Source of the DNA: Dasypus novemcinctus
Taxonomy: Eukaryota; Chordata; Mammalia; Cingulata; Dasypodidae
Direction: 5' to 3'
Length of the DNA stretch: 64,000 bases
Assembly: GCF_030445035.2 (NCBI RefSeq)
Contig: NC_080682.1
Location: 36,004,770 to 36,068,769 of the forward strand
Position numbers and translations under genes: made by a program. Below, one piece after another: positions 45,836-58,476 of this stretch (its first letter is position 1; every line of letters begins with the position of its first letter). The notes below the pieces were generated by a model, which was not told the DNA's origin, did no database searches, and saw only the letters and a list, made by a program, of their open reading frames with translations.

Positions 45836-48784
45836 ATTAGAGCAGCAGTTTGGATAATTTTAACAAAATAAATCTTAGTAATATTTAGCGATGAGTTAAA
45901 ACTATATGAAAAGAAATAATAAAAATACCAAGTAAAAGAGATTTGAAGATATGCAAATATTTGATCAGATAGTATGAGCATTTTAGAATGACAAGGCTGT
46001 TTTCTTTATAAACTGGTGTTGGCAGGTCAGATAGCAAAATCTTATTTTTTTATATGTATTTTCTTCCTTTTCTCAAGTAAACATGAGTACATTCCACTCC
46101 CCTTTTTCCAGTTTGCACAAAATGAATAAACCATCTTTAAAGAAATTAGCTTAAATATGTACTAGACTATGATTCCATGAAGTCTGTAAATAAAATCTGA
46201 TTTTCCTTTCCCAGAGCTTAACTGGCATGGGGTCTATGAGAAAGAGAGACAGGATAATTAACTGAAGATGAAGGACTCATGTGGGTGATTAAAAGTACTT
46301 CAATATTAAGAAGATTCCTGGATACTAGGACCAAGAAATGGCATAGAAAGAACTGAACAGGCAAGTGATACTTTTTTGTGCAGCTCAGCACTTTTCCATA
46401 GACTCATCACATTAGAACTATCCAAATTTAACAGTCCTGAAAATGTGTATGTCTTCCTAAACTGGTCATGAAGGTGTGGTCACTCCTTGATTAAAGTAGA
46501 ACTGAACAGAACCAGTTGGGAAATTTCACTGTGAACAAAAAGAACATAGGTATACCTCCACTCTTTAGTAATTAACATCTTGCAGGCAGATATATCCCTC
46601 ATTCACCTGGAAAATAACGTATTTTAGAAATGAAGGCATATTATAAATTGGATTAAACACATTGAAATCTTAGAGTTATCTATGAAGACTATCAATGGGT
46701 TTTGGTCGCAGTGCACTGCTACCCATTTGTAGGAAAATATTTATGTTTAAGATGAAGAATTTCACAATACTTTTCTCAAACCCAGGGCTAGGATAATTAA
46801 AAAAAACCAAACAAACCCTGAACTGGAACATTCTGATACATCGAGTGATATATCAACTGAATAGAAAATAATCATTAAGATTTTGGAAAACCAATATTGA
46901 AAACTCAATGGAGCTTAGAAAACAAGTAAATGAATAAAATCGGTAGATAACAATTTTTATTAGCTTACAAAATGCTATCCTCTTTTCTTTCTCAGAGTAT
47001 GGGGCCAACATTCTATGCTGAATAAGCATTTTATGTATCCATATTTTGAATTTCATTGGATTGTGTCAGAGATAGCAGCTAACCTAGGGAAGTTATTCCA
47101 CAGACTGGCCAGGTACCAAAGTTTAAATCTCCTCCACACAAATATAAAATCAGGTTAATCAGATTTTCTCTATGGATTTCTGAATGAACTTAACAGGCTG
47201 GAGAGAGGACAGCTTGAATGATGCATTGAAGGAGAATTTGTGTCTTAGCAACTCAAAACAATGTGTAAGTAGACATTTTGAGAGATCATAAAGACACAAG
47301 AAGAATGAAAAAAAAGATACAGAGAATTTTTTAAGTAGGTTAAAATAAAAAAGGGGAATCACATACAAGCTCTGAGAATAACAGAGATCATGAGAAACTG
47401 CTCCCCAACATCCTGAGCTACTGATGTCTTCTTGTTTACCCCAAGTCTATCAGGCTCCTTATGATTAACTTTATATTACAAGAATAACATTAGACATTCT
47501 GTATTTAAACAGAGTGAGTCTGTTGAACCCCAGTGCCCTTATACATTACCACTAAAATATCCATTGCAATTTTATTATGAAGTAAAGCAGTTAAAAGTAG
47601 CCCAGAATTTTTTTATGAGGAAAAGATGGGAGATAAACATTTAACAGAATATCTGTAGAGAACTGTAAAATAAGTGATAGACAAAAACAAAATACTTGGT
47701 TCCTTGGGATGAAAGGTAAGGTGATAACATTTAGAAACTGACTCATGTTAATAGACGACCACCAACTTTAAGAAGATGAGTCTGGTCAATTACACGGTCT
47801 TAATTTGTCAGTTTAGGGCCAGATCTGAATTGTTAAGGAAAATAGAGAAGTTGCTGTATCTAATATGTAAAGAAGACATTCCTGTGCTTTGATTTGAAGA
47901 TAGATTTCTATTGATATGTCTTCCAATTCACTAATCCTGCCATTCTTCCTGGAAGCTAAACTTAATTTATATTGAAACCTGAGGGATCTATAAATGTATA
48001 GGAAATATTTGTATACTTGGGGGCTTAACTCAAGAGAAACCAGGCAGTATAATATGAATCATATACTTTCTCCTGGAGGAAAAATAAATCAAAAAACAAC
48101 CCTCCTAGCTAGGAAATGTTATAGTAACAAGAGACTGGTGAAGTAACTATTTGTTCTGGTAGCTGGCATCATGGAAGAAGCATGAGGTAAGGACCCCATG
48201 GTTCACTATACAGATTTTCCCTTATATGTGAAAATCTGCAGCTGCATATTTCATCACTGTTCCCCATAGCACAATTTCTCTAAACAACACCACCAACAGC
48301 TCCAATCTTCAACAGGAAAATCTAGAAGAGATGTTTCCTAGCTGCCTAGGGCAATAAAATAATCTGCCTGTAATGCGATATGTGTTTCACCTCGACATTT
48401 TGTAGAACCTGATACTCCAAGTTTCTAGCATCTCAGGGGTTTCGCAGCTGAATTAGCTTGTTAGCCTCCATAATTCTTCTCAGATGAATATGCCTTTCCC
48501 CACTCACCTAAGTGGAGAAAGTCACTCCACTCTATGTTTTGAAAAATACGTGAAAATATTTCACCAACTAATATTCTTGTCTGGTTCTTTTTGTTGTTTT
48601 AGATTAACACAAAATATTCATTTTTTTGCACTTATTTTAGTGAATATTTAGAAGGGAGAGAAAACAAATTTGTCTAATTTGTTCAACGTGATTAATCAAA
48701 AATTCTAAGTTTTTAAAAATATGCTGTTATTGGTTTTCTTTTTTATAATACACTGATTTAAAGGAAGAAAACAAAAAAGTACAT
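45836..48784. other. Unassigned, no gene; large block without recognised repeats
   Basis: No OR, L1, LTR or SINE text was recognised. Short frames look random. Confidence 0.35.
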
Positions 48785-49162
48785 ATTATGAGTTGAAATG
48801 GGTCCCCTCAAAAGACATATGTGATCATATGAAAAGAGGGTCTTTGAAGATGATATTAGTTAAAATGAGGCAAAATGAGATTAAGGTAGATACTAATCCA
48901 AGTTTATTGAAGTCTTTATAAGTAGGGAAATTAACTGTAGATATATAGACACAGGAGAGAACACCATGTGATGACTGTGGTAGAGACTGAAATCCAAGGA
49001 TTTCCAGTAAAACCTTAGAAGCTAGAAAGAAGCATGGAAGGATTGTTCCTTACAGATTCATGACTTCTTTCCTCCAGAACTGTGAAACAACTAATTTCTA
49101 TTGTTAGAAGCCATCAAATTTGTGATACTTTGTTACAGAAGTGCTAGGAAATTGAGATAGAA
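48785..49162 (+). mobile_element. MLT1-type MaLR LTR, plus strand
   Basis: The stretch begins TATGAGTTGAAATGGGTCCC and runs through GGGTCTTTGAAGATGATATT and CCAGAACTGTGAAACAACTA to GTGATACTTTGTTACAGAAG. These blocks come in the standard MLT1 order. It directly adjoins the Tigger element. Confidence 0.8.
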
Positions 49163-50165
49163 CAGGCATACCTTGTAGATATTTCAGATTTAGTTTCAGA
49201 CCACTGCAATAGAGCAGATATTGCAATAAAATGGTCACATGACATTTTTGCTTTCCCAGTACACATAAAAATTATGTTTGCACGATATTGTAGTCTAGTA
49301 AGTGTGAAATAGAATTATGCTTAAAAATCAATGTGAATTCTTTAATTTAAAACTGCTTTAATGCTACAATATGCTAACCATCATCTGAGCCTTTAGCAAG
49401 TCATATTGGGGTGGGGTGTGGAGGGTCATGATTATTAGGATAGTGGTGACTTAAGTTTGGGATTGCTGTAACAATTTCTTAAAATAGGACAACAATGAAT
49501 TTTGTTGCAAAAATTGACTTATCCTTTCATGAAATATTTCTCTTTAGCATGAGATGTTGTTGATAGCATTATACCCACAGTAGAACTTCTTTTAAACTGG
49601 AGTCAATCTTTTTAAACACTGCCACTGTTTTATCAACTAAGTTTATGTAATATTCTAAATCTCTTGTTGTAATATCAACAAAGTTTGTAGTGTCTTCCCC
49701 AAGGGTAATTTCCATTTCAAGAAACCACTTTCTTTGTGCATCCATAAGATACAACTTCTCATTCATTAAAGTTTTATCATGAGAATGTAGCATTTTAGCC
49801 ACATCTTTAGGTTTCACTTTTAATCCTACTTCTCTTGCTATTTCCACACTATCTGTAGTTCATTTCTCCACTGAAGTCTTGAACCCCTCAAAGTTATCCA
49901 TGAGGGGTGGAGATCAATTCTTCCAAGATCCTTTTAATTTTGATATTTTAATCTCCTCCCATAAATCCATAAATGTTCTTAAAGGCATCTAGGATAGTGA
50001 ATCCTTTCCAAAAGTTTTTCAATCTACCATGCCCACAGATCTGTCTGTGTAAGCACTATCTATTGCAACTTTAGCCTTATGAATTGTATTTCTTAAATAA
50101 TAAGACTTGACAGCCTCAATTATTCCTTGATCCATGGGCTGCAGAATGGGTGTTGTTTTAGCAGA

Positions 50166-50726
50166 TATACTAGTTAGCCAAAGGAATGTTGATACAAAAT
50201 ACCAGAAATCTAGTTGACTTTTATAAAGGATACTCATTTGGGGTAGAAGCTTACAGTTAACAAGCCATAAAGTGTAAGTTACTTCCCTCTCCAAGGCATG
50301 TTGCCACATGTTGGAGCAAGATGGCTACTGACATTCAGCCTTCCTCTTCTTCTTAAGTCTCCATAGTCCCAGCTTCTTCTAATATCAGCTTATGGGTGGG
50401 ATAAATCTCAACTCTCTCCCAGGGTTCATTTCTCTCTGGGCTCAGCTCCTCTGCTCTCTCCCATATGTTTACTTCCCAGGCTCCAGCTCAAAAACTCTAT
50501 CCTCCCTTCTGTGCAGTGAAGTTTCTCTGTGAGTTTCCACTCACCAAAGGGAAAGGGACAGAACATTTTACTGATGTGGCCAAATCAAATTCCCAATTAT
50601 TATTTAATCAAGTAAAAGTGAAACCTCTGAATCCAATATAATCTAATAGGCCCAGAGGAGTGACCAGTTTACAAATGTAATTCAATATCTATTTTTTGAA
50701 TTCATAAATAATGCCAAACTGCTACA
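50166..50726 (-). repeat. 3' LTR of the nested provirus
   Basis: This LTR is 561 bp and aligns with 52278-52828. It carries a 13-bp extra segment near 50190 (TTGATACAAAATA) that the other LTR lacks. Confidence 0.85.
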
Positions 50727-52277
50727 CTCCACCCTCTGAATTTCAAAAATATATTATAATATTTAAAAAACTTTAAATCAGTAACAATGTAAATACAAAA
50801 TCATATCACAATCAATTTAAAAAAATAGTTTGTTTTGGGCAAAATCCTGTCTGGCTGCAGACCTTTGAAAACAGTTTTTCTGCTTCTAATACACAAATGG
50901 ACGGGCAAAGGACAAACATTTCAATTATTATAAGGAGAAATTGGGATGGAAACATGAATGATGTGTCCTCCGCAGTTAGTAAACCTGCAAGACATACTTC
51001 ATTTGATGTCAAAGTCTTAGAGTCATTCTTAAGATAATGGTTTCTTCTCCCTGGGGCCTTGTGGGGTCCTACCCTTTCCACAGTCTTTCCCAATGGCCAT
51101 TTTCTTGATTCCACCTGCATCAAGTATCTGGGTGGTGACCAAATTCCAGATCTTACCCTTCAAGAGCACTGTGATGATTGCCACACTTTACCAAAAACCT
51201 TGGCTGGAGTCTTAGCACCACTAATACAGTGAAGTGACACAGCATCCCCCCTAACCTTTGGCATATGGGCCTAACACTCTCAGAGCAATGAATTGGCAAC
51301 CTGGCCTTCCCTAATCTGTGGGGGACAGGTCTGCCTTTCTCAGACCTATGGGACATAGATCTCAACCTCCCTAATTCCCGGGGAATATGCTACACACTCT
51401 CTGTGCCCTGGGGTGGCAAAACTCTCCCTGAATATTGGCTGGGAACATCCACTCTTTTCAACTGCCTGGGAACACTCACCCTCTCTTTACACATGGATGG
51501 GATTCCTCTCTTAGACCAAGGCAATGTCTTAACTCTAGATCTCATCTTCCATGGTTTTCCTTTTGAAGACATTTCCCCTTCAAGCTCTCCCTTCCAAGTC
51601 CCTTTTAGTCCAGGCTGACAGTGGGCTTGTTCATACAGCTCTCTCAAAAACTTTGTTGGTTTAGCATGGAAGAAGCAGGGGTACAAGCCATCAAACAGTA
51701 AGACTTTCCACAAATCTTTCTTAGATAACTGCATTCTCAATAGTGATGTACAAGTTCCAAGTTTAGTTAAGTCCTCAAATTGTGTACCATCAGCTGCAGA
51801 CTTGTTTTCCAGATGCCTGGAATTTCCAGAATCACGTTCTGGTTTCTATATGCCCAACAATTCAGTCATCAGCTTATCTCCCTCATCTAGCATTTTGCTA
51901 TAAGCTGCAAAGAGAAACCAAACCAAATTCCCCAAGTTTACTTTGGAAAATTCTTCAGCTAAGTGAACAGGCTTGCCATTTTTAAATCTGTCTTCCAGAC
52001 AACAGCAGGAGTCAATCTGGCTAAGTTCTCTGCAACTTTAAAACATGGAACACCTTTCCTCTAGTTTCCAGCAATAATTTCCTAATGTAATTCTAAGGCC
52101 TCATAAAAAATCTATCATTTAGAGTCCATATTGCTAAAAACAGTCTCTTCAAAGTAATCTAGGCTTTTCCATCAAGTAGCTCACAATTTCTCCAAAAAAT
52201 ACCCCTCACCATTTATAAAACCATTCCAAGATTTTGGTAATTGCAAAAACACATCCCCATTCTCTGGTACCAAATTC

Positions 52278-52828
52278 TGTACTTGCTACCCAAAGGGGTG
52301 CCAGAAATCTGTTGACTTTTATAAAGGGTATTTATTTAGGGTATAAGCTTATAGGTATCAGGGCATAAAGCATAAGTTACTTCCTTCATTAAAGCCTGTT
52401 GCCAAATGATGGAGCAAGATGACTGCTAATATTCAGTCTTCTTCTTCTTCTTAAGGCTCTGTGGTCCCGGCTTCTTCCAATATAAACTCTAGCCTGGGAT
52501 TAAGTCTTGTCTCTCTCCTAGGACTTGTTTCTCTCTGGACTCCACTGTTCTGTTTTCTCCAGAAAGTCAGCTGTAGACTATCAGGTTCTCTAGGCTTTGT
52601 CTCAAAAACTTCATCAACCCTTCTCTGCAGTGTAGTTTCACCCACCAAGGGAGCAGAGACTCAACACCCTACTGATGTGTCCCAATCAAAGCCATAATCA
52701 TTACTTTATCAAGTAAAAGTGAAACCTCTGAATCTAATATAATCTAATATGCCCAGACGAACAGACCAGTTTACAAACATAATCCACTATCTATTTTTGG
52801 ATTTCATAAATAATGTCAAACTGCTACA
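52278..52828 (-). repeat. 5' LTR of the nested provirus
   Basis: This LTR is 551 bp. On the plus strand it opens TGTACTTGCTACCC and closes CTGCTACA, giving the usual TG...CA ends. Confidence 0.85.
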
Positions 52829-54136
52829 GCAGGCATGTAAACAACATTCATCTTTTTGCACACTTCCACCATAGCTCTTAGAAAACCAGGTGCATTATCT
52901 ATGAACAGTCACATTTTGGAAGGCATTTTTTTTCTGAGTATTAGGTCTCACAAGTGGGCTTAAAATGTTCAGTAAACTGATGTGCTGTAATTCAGATTGC
53001 ATTGCTCCATTTTTAGATGCAGAGAGCATGATTTTTAAGGGCCGTAGGAGTTTAATATGATAAGCAAGCATTTGCTTCCATTTAAAATCACCTGCTGCAT
53101 TAGTCCCTAATAAGAGTCAGCTTGTTCTCCGAAGCTCTGAAGTCAGGCATTGACTTCTCCTCTCTAACTATGAAGTATTTGATTGCATCTTCTGAAAATA
53201 GAAGGCTGTTTTGTCTACAATGAGTATCTGTTGTTTAATGTAACCACCTTCATCAATTATCTTAGCTTGATCAGTATTTCCTGCTTCACCTTGTACTATC
53301 ATGTGACGGAGATGTCTTTTATCCTTAAATCTCATGAACCAACCTCTGTTAACTTCAAACTTTTCTTTTGCAGCTTTGCCACTTCTCTTTCTTCATAGAA
53401 TTCTTCATAGAAGAGAGTTAGGACCTCATTCTGTACTACACTTTAGCTTCAGGGAATGTTGTGGTTGGTTTGATCTTTTATCCAGACAACTAAAACATTC
53501 TCCACTTCAGCAGTAAGGTTGTTTTACTTTCTTATTGTGTGTTCACTGGAGTGCCACATTCAATTTTCTTTAATAGCTTTCCCTTTGCATTCACAATATG
53601 GCTGTTTGGTGCAAAAGGCCCAGGTTTCATTCTATCTCAGCTTTGGGCAGGCCACACTCACAAAGCCTGGTCATTTCTAGCTTTTGATTTAAAGTGAGAA
53701 AAGTGCAACTATTCTCTTCACTTGAACACTTAGAGGCCATTCTGTGATTGTTATGTCTCAGGAATTAGGGAAGTTCAAGTAGAGGAAGAGAGATGAGGGA
53801 ATGGCCAGTGAGTAGAGCAGTCAGAACACACACAACGCTTATCAATTAAATTCATCCTCTTACAAAAGCATGGTTTGTGGCATCCCAAAACAATTTCAAA
53901 AGTAGTATCAAAGGTCACTGAGAACAGATAACCATAGAAGTTAGGAAAATAATGAAAAAGTTTGAAATATTGCCAGAATTACCAAAATGTGACAAAGATA
54001 CAAAGTGAGCTCATGCTGTTGGAAAAAGTGCCAATGGACTTGCTCAATACAGGGTTACCAAAAATCTTCAATTTGTAAAAATTGGAATATCAGCAAAGCA
54101 CAATAAAGTGCAGTAAAATAAAATGATATATACTTG

Positions 54137-54999
54137 TACCTAATGTGATAATAAAGATGACCCTAGATACATGAAAATATAAAGTAAAACATAATTTCTG
54201 AACACTAAAGCAGCTCAAAAATGTATAAAATGAAAAAAAAAACTTTTTTCCATCCTCTCCTAAAAAGATAATCACTGTTAATAGTTTCTTATGATTCCTT
54301 GCATTAAATAATAACCTTATGCTTTTATCTATATATACTTTCTTTTTTAAAATGTGCTTATATTGTCAGAAAGGAAAAATGCTATTACATAATGCACTCC
54401 TTTATTGTATTTTATCATAACTAACCTTACATAGTAGCTCTTACAAAAGAATCTGCAATAGTCAAATTGGACCTGACTGACACATAAATAATGGAGGACC
54501 TCTCAGAAAATAGCTCTCTCCCAGGGAAATCCAAAGCAACTGATAGTGTGAGAAGATGAGATGATGGTTAACATCCAATATTCATGACTGTGCACATAGT
54601 CAAATGTTTGGCATGTAGATTAGGATACATTTATGGAAATAAATTGTGACTATCCAATCCATCCATTTATTAAGATTCATTAAAACCTTTTTAGGATATT
54701 GTGCCTCCCCAAAATAACATGCAGTCTTTAGGTATTTTTTAAATATTTTTAAAATTTTTGTTTCTTTTTGAAAAGAAGATATTCTCATTCCTTTATTGAG
54801 TTGGGACGTACAAGCCAAATAAGTAAGTTACAGAATCATCTCTGGGATAGTGCTGAGCCATATTATACGCAAATTTTCCATATAAATGGAAGTAACCTGC
54901 ATTCAGTTTTGTAACAGTACTTCCAAAACCAAAATTGATGTAGATCATCTTTCTCCTATTCTACCCATTCTCTCACTCTTAGTTAACACTTCAGTTTGT
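54137..54999. other. Unassigned, no gene
   Basis: The sequence right of the Tigger element has no recognised content. Confidence 0.4.
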
Positions 55000-57212
55000 T
55001 TGGAATTTTGCCTGATGGGATAACTTAAAACTTGATCCCCAAGAGTCTGATCTAATAGTTGTTTTGTTCTTGTTGGGTTGTGGTTGCTGTGAATGCCCAT
55101 TTATAGTTATCATCGGGTGTGCAAACACTTAGCTTCAGAGGATTTACTGGAGCATAAGACATACTCCATGAATCCTCTCTGTCCTGGATATAGTTCTCTT
55201 TGACTCACTTCTACCATAGCATCCCTAGCTACTCAGGATAATCAGAATCTAGTACCCCAGACCAGTAACTCTTCTTTCCTGCTGTTTCACTGGTTTGAAG
55301 AGCACAAAATAGAGGTTTCATTTCAATGGAACCCCAATGATGTCCCCATCACTTATGTTATTTTCTTCATGAACCAGGACGTTTACCTTGGTGAAATTGA
55401 AGACTCTGAAAGTGTGTTCCTAGAAGTGTCAGCAATAGGGGTCACTTCTGCTTCTACCCATTAGAATCCATATTGATTAACATAGGGATAATGGGGACAC
55501 AGCAACACATATTAAGCAGTGGTTAAGTGTATATACTGAATCCTGAGGACAGCATCTGAACTTCTTACAGAGTTAAATTCTAGTTGTTTTCTTAACTGAG
55601 CCCTTGATAAGGCTTTCCTCTCTTCTATTAGGCTCACTGCATATGAGTGATAGGGTATATAGTGAAAATCAGTGAATTCTGAGTTTATGAGGAAAACTTC
55701 ACTCACATGTAAGGCTCCTAGGACTTCATGGGATTTCCTCTCCCCATATGGCATGTATTTATTTTACTAAGGCAATTAGCGTACTTGTCAATTCCTGGTC
55801 ACAAATCCAGTTAGCATGATGCCATTAATTCATTCTGAAAAATGTTCAGAAGATAAAATTCCCTGATTAAAAACATTAATAAAAAGGAGGAAATAGCATT
55901 TGCCTAGAACAAGATAATGATTGTATACTTTTATAGTTTCAATATAAACGTGAACTGATGTTGATCCTCCTTATTCACAGCACCAAGAAAAATGCATTCA
56001 CCAAATGGCAATATTTATGGAATCACACTAAATGTCATAGGCTTAGGAAAAAGAGCTGTGACTGGAGCCCCACTATCATTCACCATACATTAGTCTCAGT
56101 TCAGACACTAAAGAGATTAATAAAACAGAGATATGATGGATAATGTTGCCTCTGCACTCTTGACTCCTTTGGTATTTTCACTAATCTCTACAATACCTGA
56201 AGATGAAACATTGTTTCTGATTTACTATCTTTCCTGGAGTGGATAAAAGAATGTTCCAGGAACTTTCATTTGGTCATTTATACTGAATGGCGCTTACTCC
56301 ACAGAACAGAAACCAATAAAGATGTTTTAGCTACTAAATACATTCAGAGACAGATAAATTAACCTGATTTGAATCCATGGACCGATTATTCCCACTGTAA
56401 GATGAACTTGGTCTGAACTCTATTACCTGGCCTTTATAAGGGCCTACTTTAACCAAATGATCCATAATAGAATTTGGGGTTCCTTGCTATCATTGTCAGC
56501 TTTGAAGTCACATCTAATAATCCTTGAAGATTATAGACATTCTTCTTTCCCTACTTAAAGTTACACAGGCACTATACATCCTTTTGGATAATTATTAAAT
56601 GGATATTTATAAATATTTACGTTGGTCTTGCCTCAAAGGGACCCAATATCCCATTGGATCATTGGACCTTCGGTCTGAAATATCATTTAATTCTGCACTT
56701 GGGTGAGAAATTACAGTATTCTACTGGAGTAACTGACATTAATGCTTTTATCATTAGGTCTTATTATTATTATTATTAAACAATTAACGTTATATCCTAG
56801 TTAGTTGTCCATTCATCTTTTTCCTAAAAGCACCATTATCCATTTCCATTTTCATAGAACTCTGCAGAAAAAAGCCTCTGACTATATTTTGTCCTTGCTG
56901 TCTACTATTTATTAACTGCTGCTATCTGCCATTCTAGAATCTCATAATTCTCATTGATACCAGGAACCAAAGTTCTAGGAAAGCATCTTAATTTATCATT
57001 TCCACAAAGTATCTAAAAACACTAGTGACCCTCTTACCAGTGCATTCCTTATTTTATTAAGTGAAAGTAGTGTCTTCTGGATCCTCTGAGAAAAGATAGT
57101 CAGCTCACCTATATTTTGTCTTTAGATTCTACATTCTCAATGCTCTGAGTCTTCTACTCCCTTCTCCCATAGAAAATTAAGGAACTTACTCCATCTTTAT
57201 TTCACTTGCTGG
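55000..57212 (+). mobile_element. Possible MaLR internal sequence
   Basis: Blocks near 55290-55400 (CACTGGTTTGAAGAGCACAA, AATAGAGGTTTCATTT) recall MLT/MST internal sequences, and an MLT1 LTR follows directly. Most of the stretch could not be assigned. Confidence 0.35.
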
Positions 57213-57685
57213 GGGCTATTGTAGTAGACAGAATACTGGCACCAAAGATGTCCATACTGTCAGGGGAATTAAGATGACAGATAGAATTAATTAAGGTTGT
57301 TAATCAGCTGATCATAAAATAGGGAGATTAAACTGAATTATCCAGGTGGATTTAATGTAATCCCAAGAGTCCTTAAACTTGGAAGAGAGGGCAGAAGAGA
57401 CATTCAGGGAGAGGTTAGAGTAGAAGAAAAGTCTAAAGGCATGCAACATTTTTGGTTTTGAAGGTGGAGGAAAGGGGCCATGATTAAAAGGATGTGGCAT
57501 CCCCTAAAACATGGAAAAGTGAAGGAAATAATTCTTACCAAGAGCCTCCAATAAAGAACTTAACCCTGTCGATAATTTGATTTTAGCCCAGTAAGATCTC
57601 CCTCACACTGCCAACTTAGAGAGCTATAAAAATCTATAAAATATTAATTTTCTGTAATTTGTTACAGGAGCATTAGAAAATGAAT
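57213..57685 (+). mobile_element. MLT1-type MaLR LTR, plus strand
   Basis: It starts TGTAGTAGACAGAATACTGG with CCAAAGATGTCCATACTG, and ends near TAATTTGTTACAGGAGCATT. The GATTTTAGCCCAGTAAGA block is also typical of MLT1. Confidence 0.75.
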
Positions 57686-58476
57686 ACTGCTATCATCCTG
57701 TGTATAACTCCACATAAACTTGTCAGAACATCAAACCTCAAGTCAAAGATGAGTGCCTTCATTTAAAAAATTCTTCAGTCTTTAGACTTATATTCAAGAT
57801 CCCATCCCATGTGAAGTGTTCCCTGTATTAATTAGCTTGATCCTGCAATTTCCATATGTATATCATTTCCTTCTAAAATAAGGATTGCACTTTCATGCTT
57901 GGACTTTCCTAATACTTGCTTAGGATTAACACATGGTAAAGATGTCAAGTATAAACCCGTGAATTAGAAGGGAGATCACCTAGATTATATGCACTGCCCC
58001 TTTCAACATGAAACCTCTATGATTATTTGAATTTCAAATTTTCTGCTGAATCTTTGATCAGAAATGCTGGGGCTGAAATATCAAATAAAGGAAACAGTCT
58101 GGAAGAGGACACATCTATAGTCAGAGGATATAAATATATAGAGGGTAACTCTAAACAGAAAACACCAGACATCAACATAAAGAAGGGCAGAGAAACACCA
58201 AATCAAAATCAAGAGTAATACTAAGCAGGCAGACAGACAACAGTGAATAACATCTAAGGCAATGGGCCTTAGTTTTGTACCTGGGGTTATCTTTTCCTCT
58301 ACGTAGAATTGACTCAATACTAACCAGTGTATATGCTCACATTGTCTATTTTTGTGAAGAAACTAACTCTCATGCTCTAAGATAGGGTTATATCTTGAAA
58401 CCACAGTAACAAGAAAATATTGTCCATGAAATTTTCTAGGTCAATCCAAACTATGAAGAAGGATTTAAATGTCTAT
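57686..58476. other. Unassigned, downstream of OR pseudogene 4
   Basis: No gene or secure repeat was seen. Confidence 0.4.

Larger units (their letters stand above)
50166..52828 (-). mobile_element. ERVL/MaLR-like non-autonomous provirus nested in Tigger
   Basis: Two LTRs in direct orientation enclose about 1.55 kb. The flanking pentamers GCAGA (50161-50165) and GCAGG (52829-52833) form a 5-bp target site duplication with one mismatch. On the minus strand the LTR starts TGTAGCAGTTTG. The sequence after the 5' LTR begins TTTGGTACCAGAGAATGGGG, which has the position and TGG start of a tRNA primer binding site. A purine-rich AGAGGGTGGAGTG precedes the 3' LTR as a polypurine tract. The interior has no recognisable gag, pol or env frame, so this is a small, non-coding element mobilised in trans. 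Confidence 0.85.
49163..54136 (-). mobile_element. Tigger1-like (Tc1/mariner superfamily) DNA transposon, split by an ERV
   Basis: The left end CAGGCATACC (49163) and right end ...AAAATGATATATACTTG (54136, followed by TA) match the Tigger1 terminal sequences. Removing the retroviral insert leaves about 2.3 kb, close to the roughly 2.4 kb consensus. The minus strand encodes remnants of a pogo/TIGD-like DDE transposase. The C-terminal parts are the best preserved: PILQPMDQGIIEAVKSYYLR (within 50309-50019) and KWFLEMEITLGED with TTRDLEYYINLVDKTVAVF (49847-49569). N-terminal and catalytic parts lie at about 52835-53750 in broken frames. Tigger activity is ancient in mammals, and this copy is dead. 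Confidence 0.92.
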
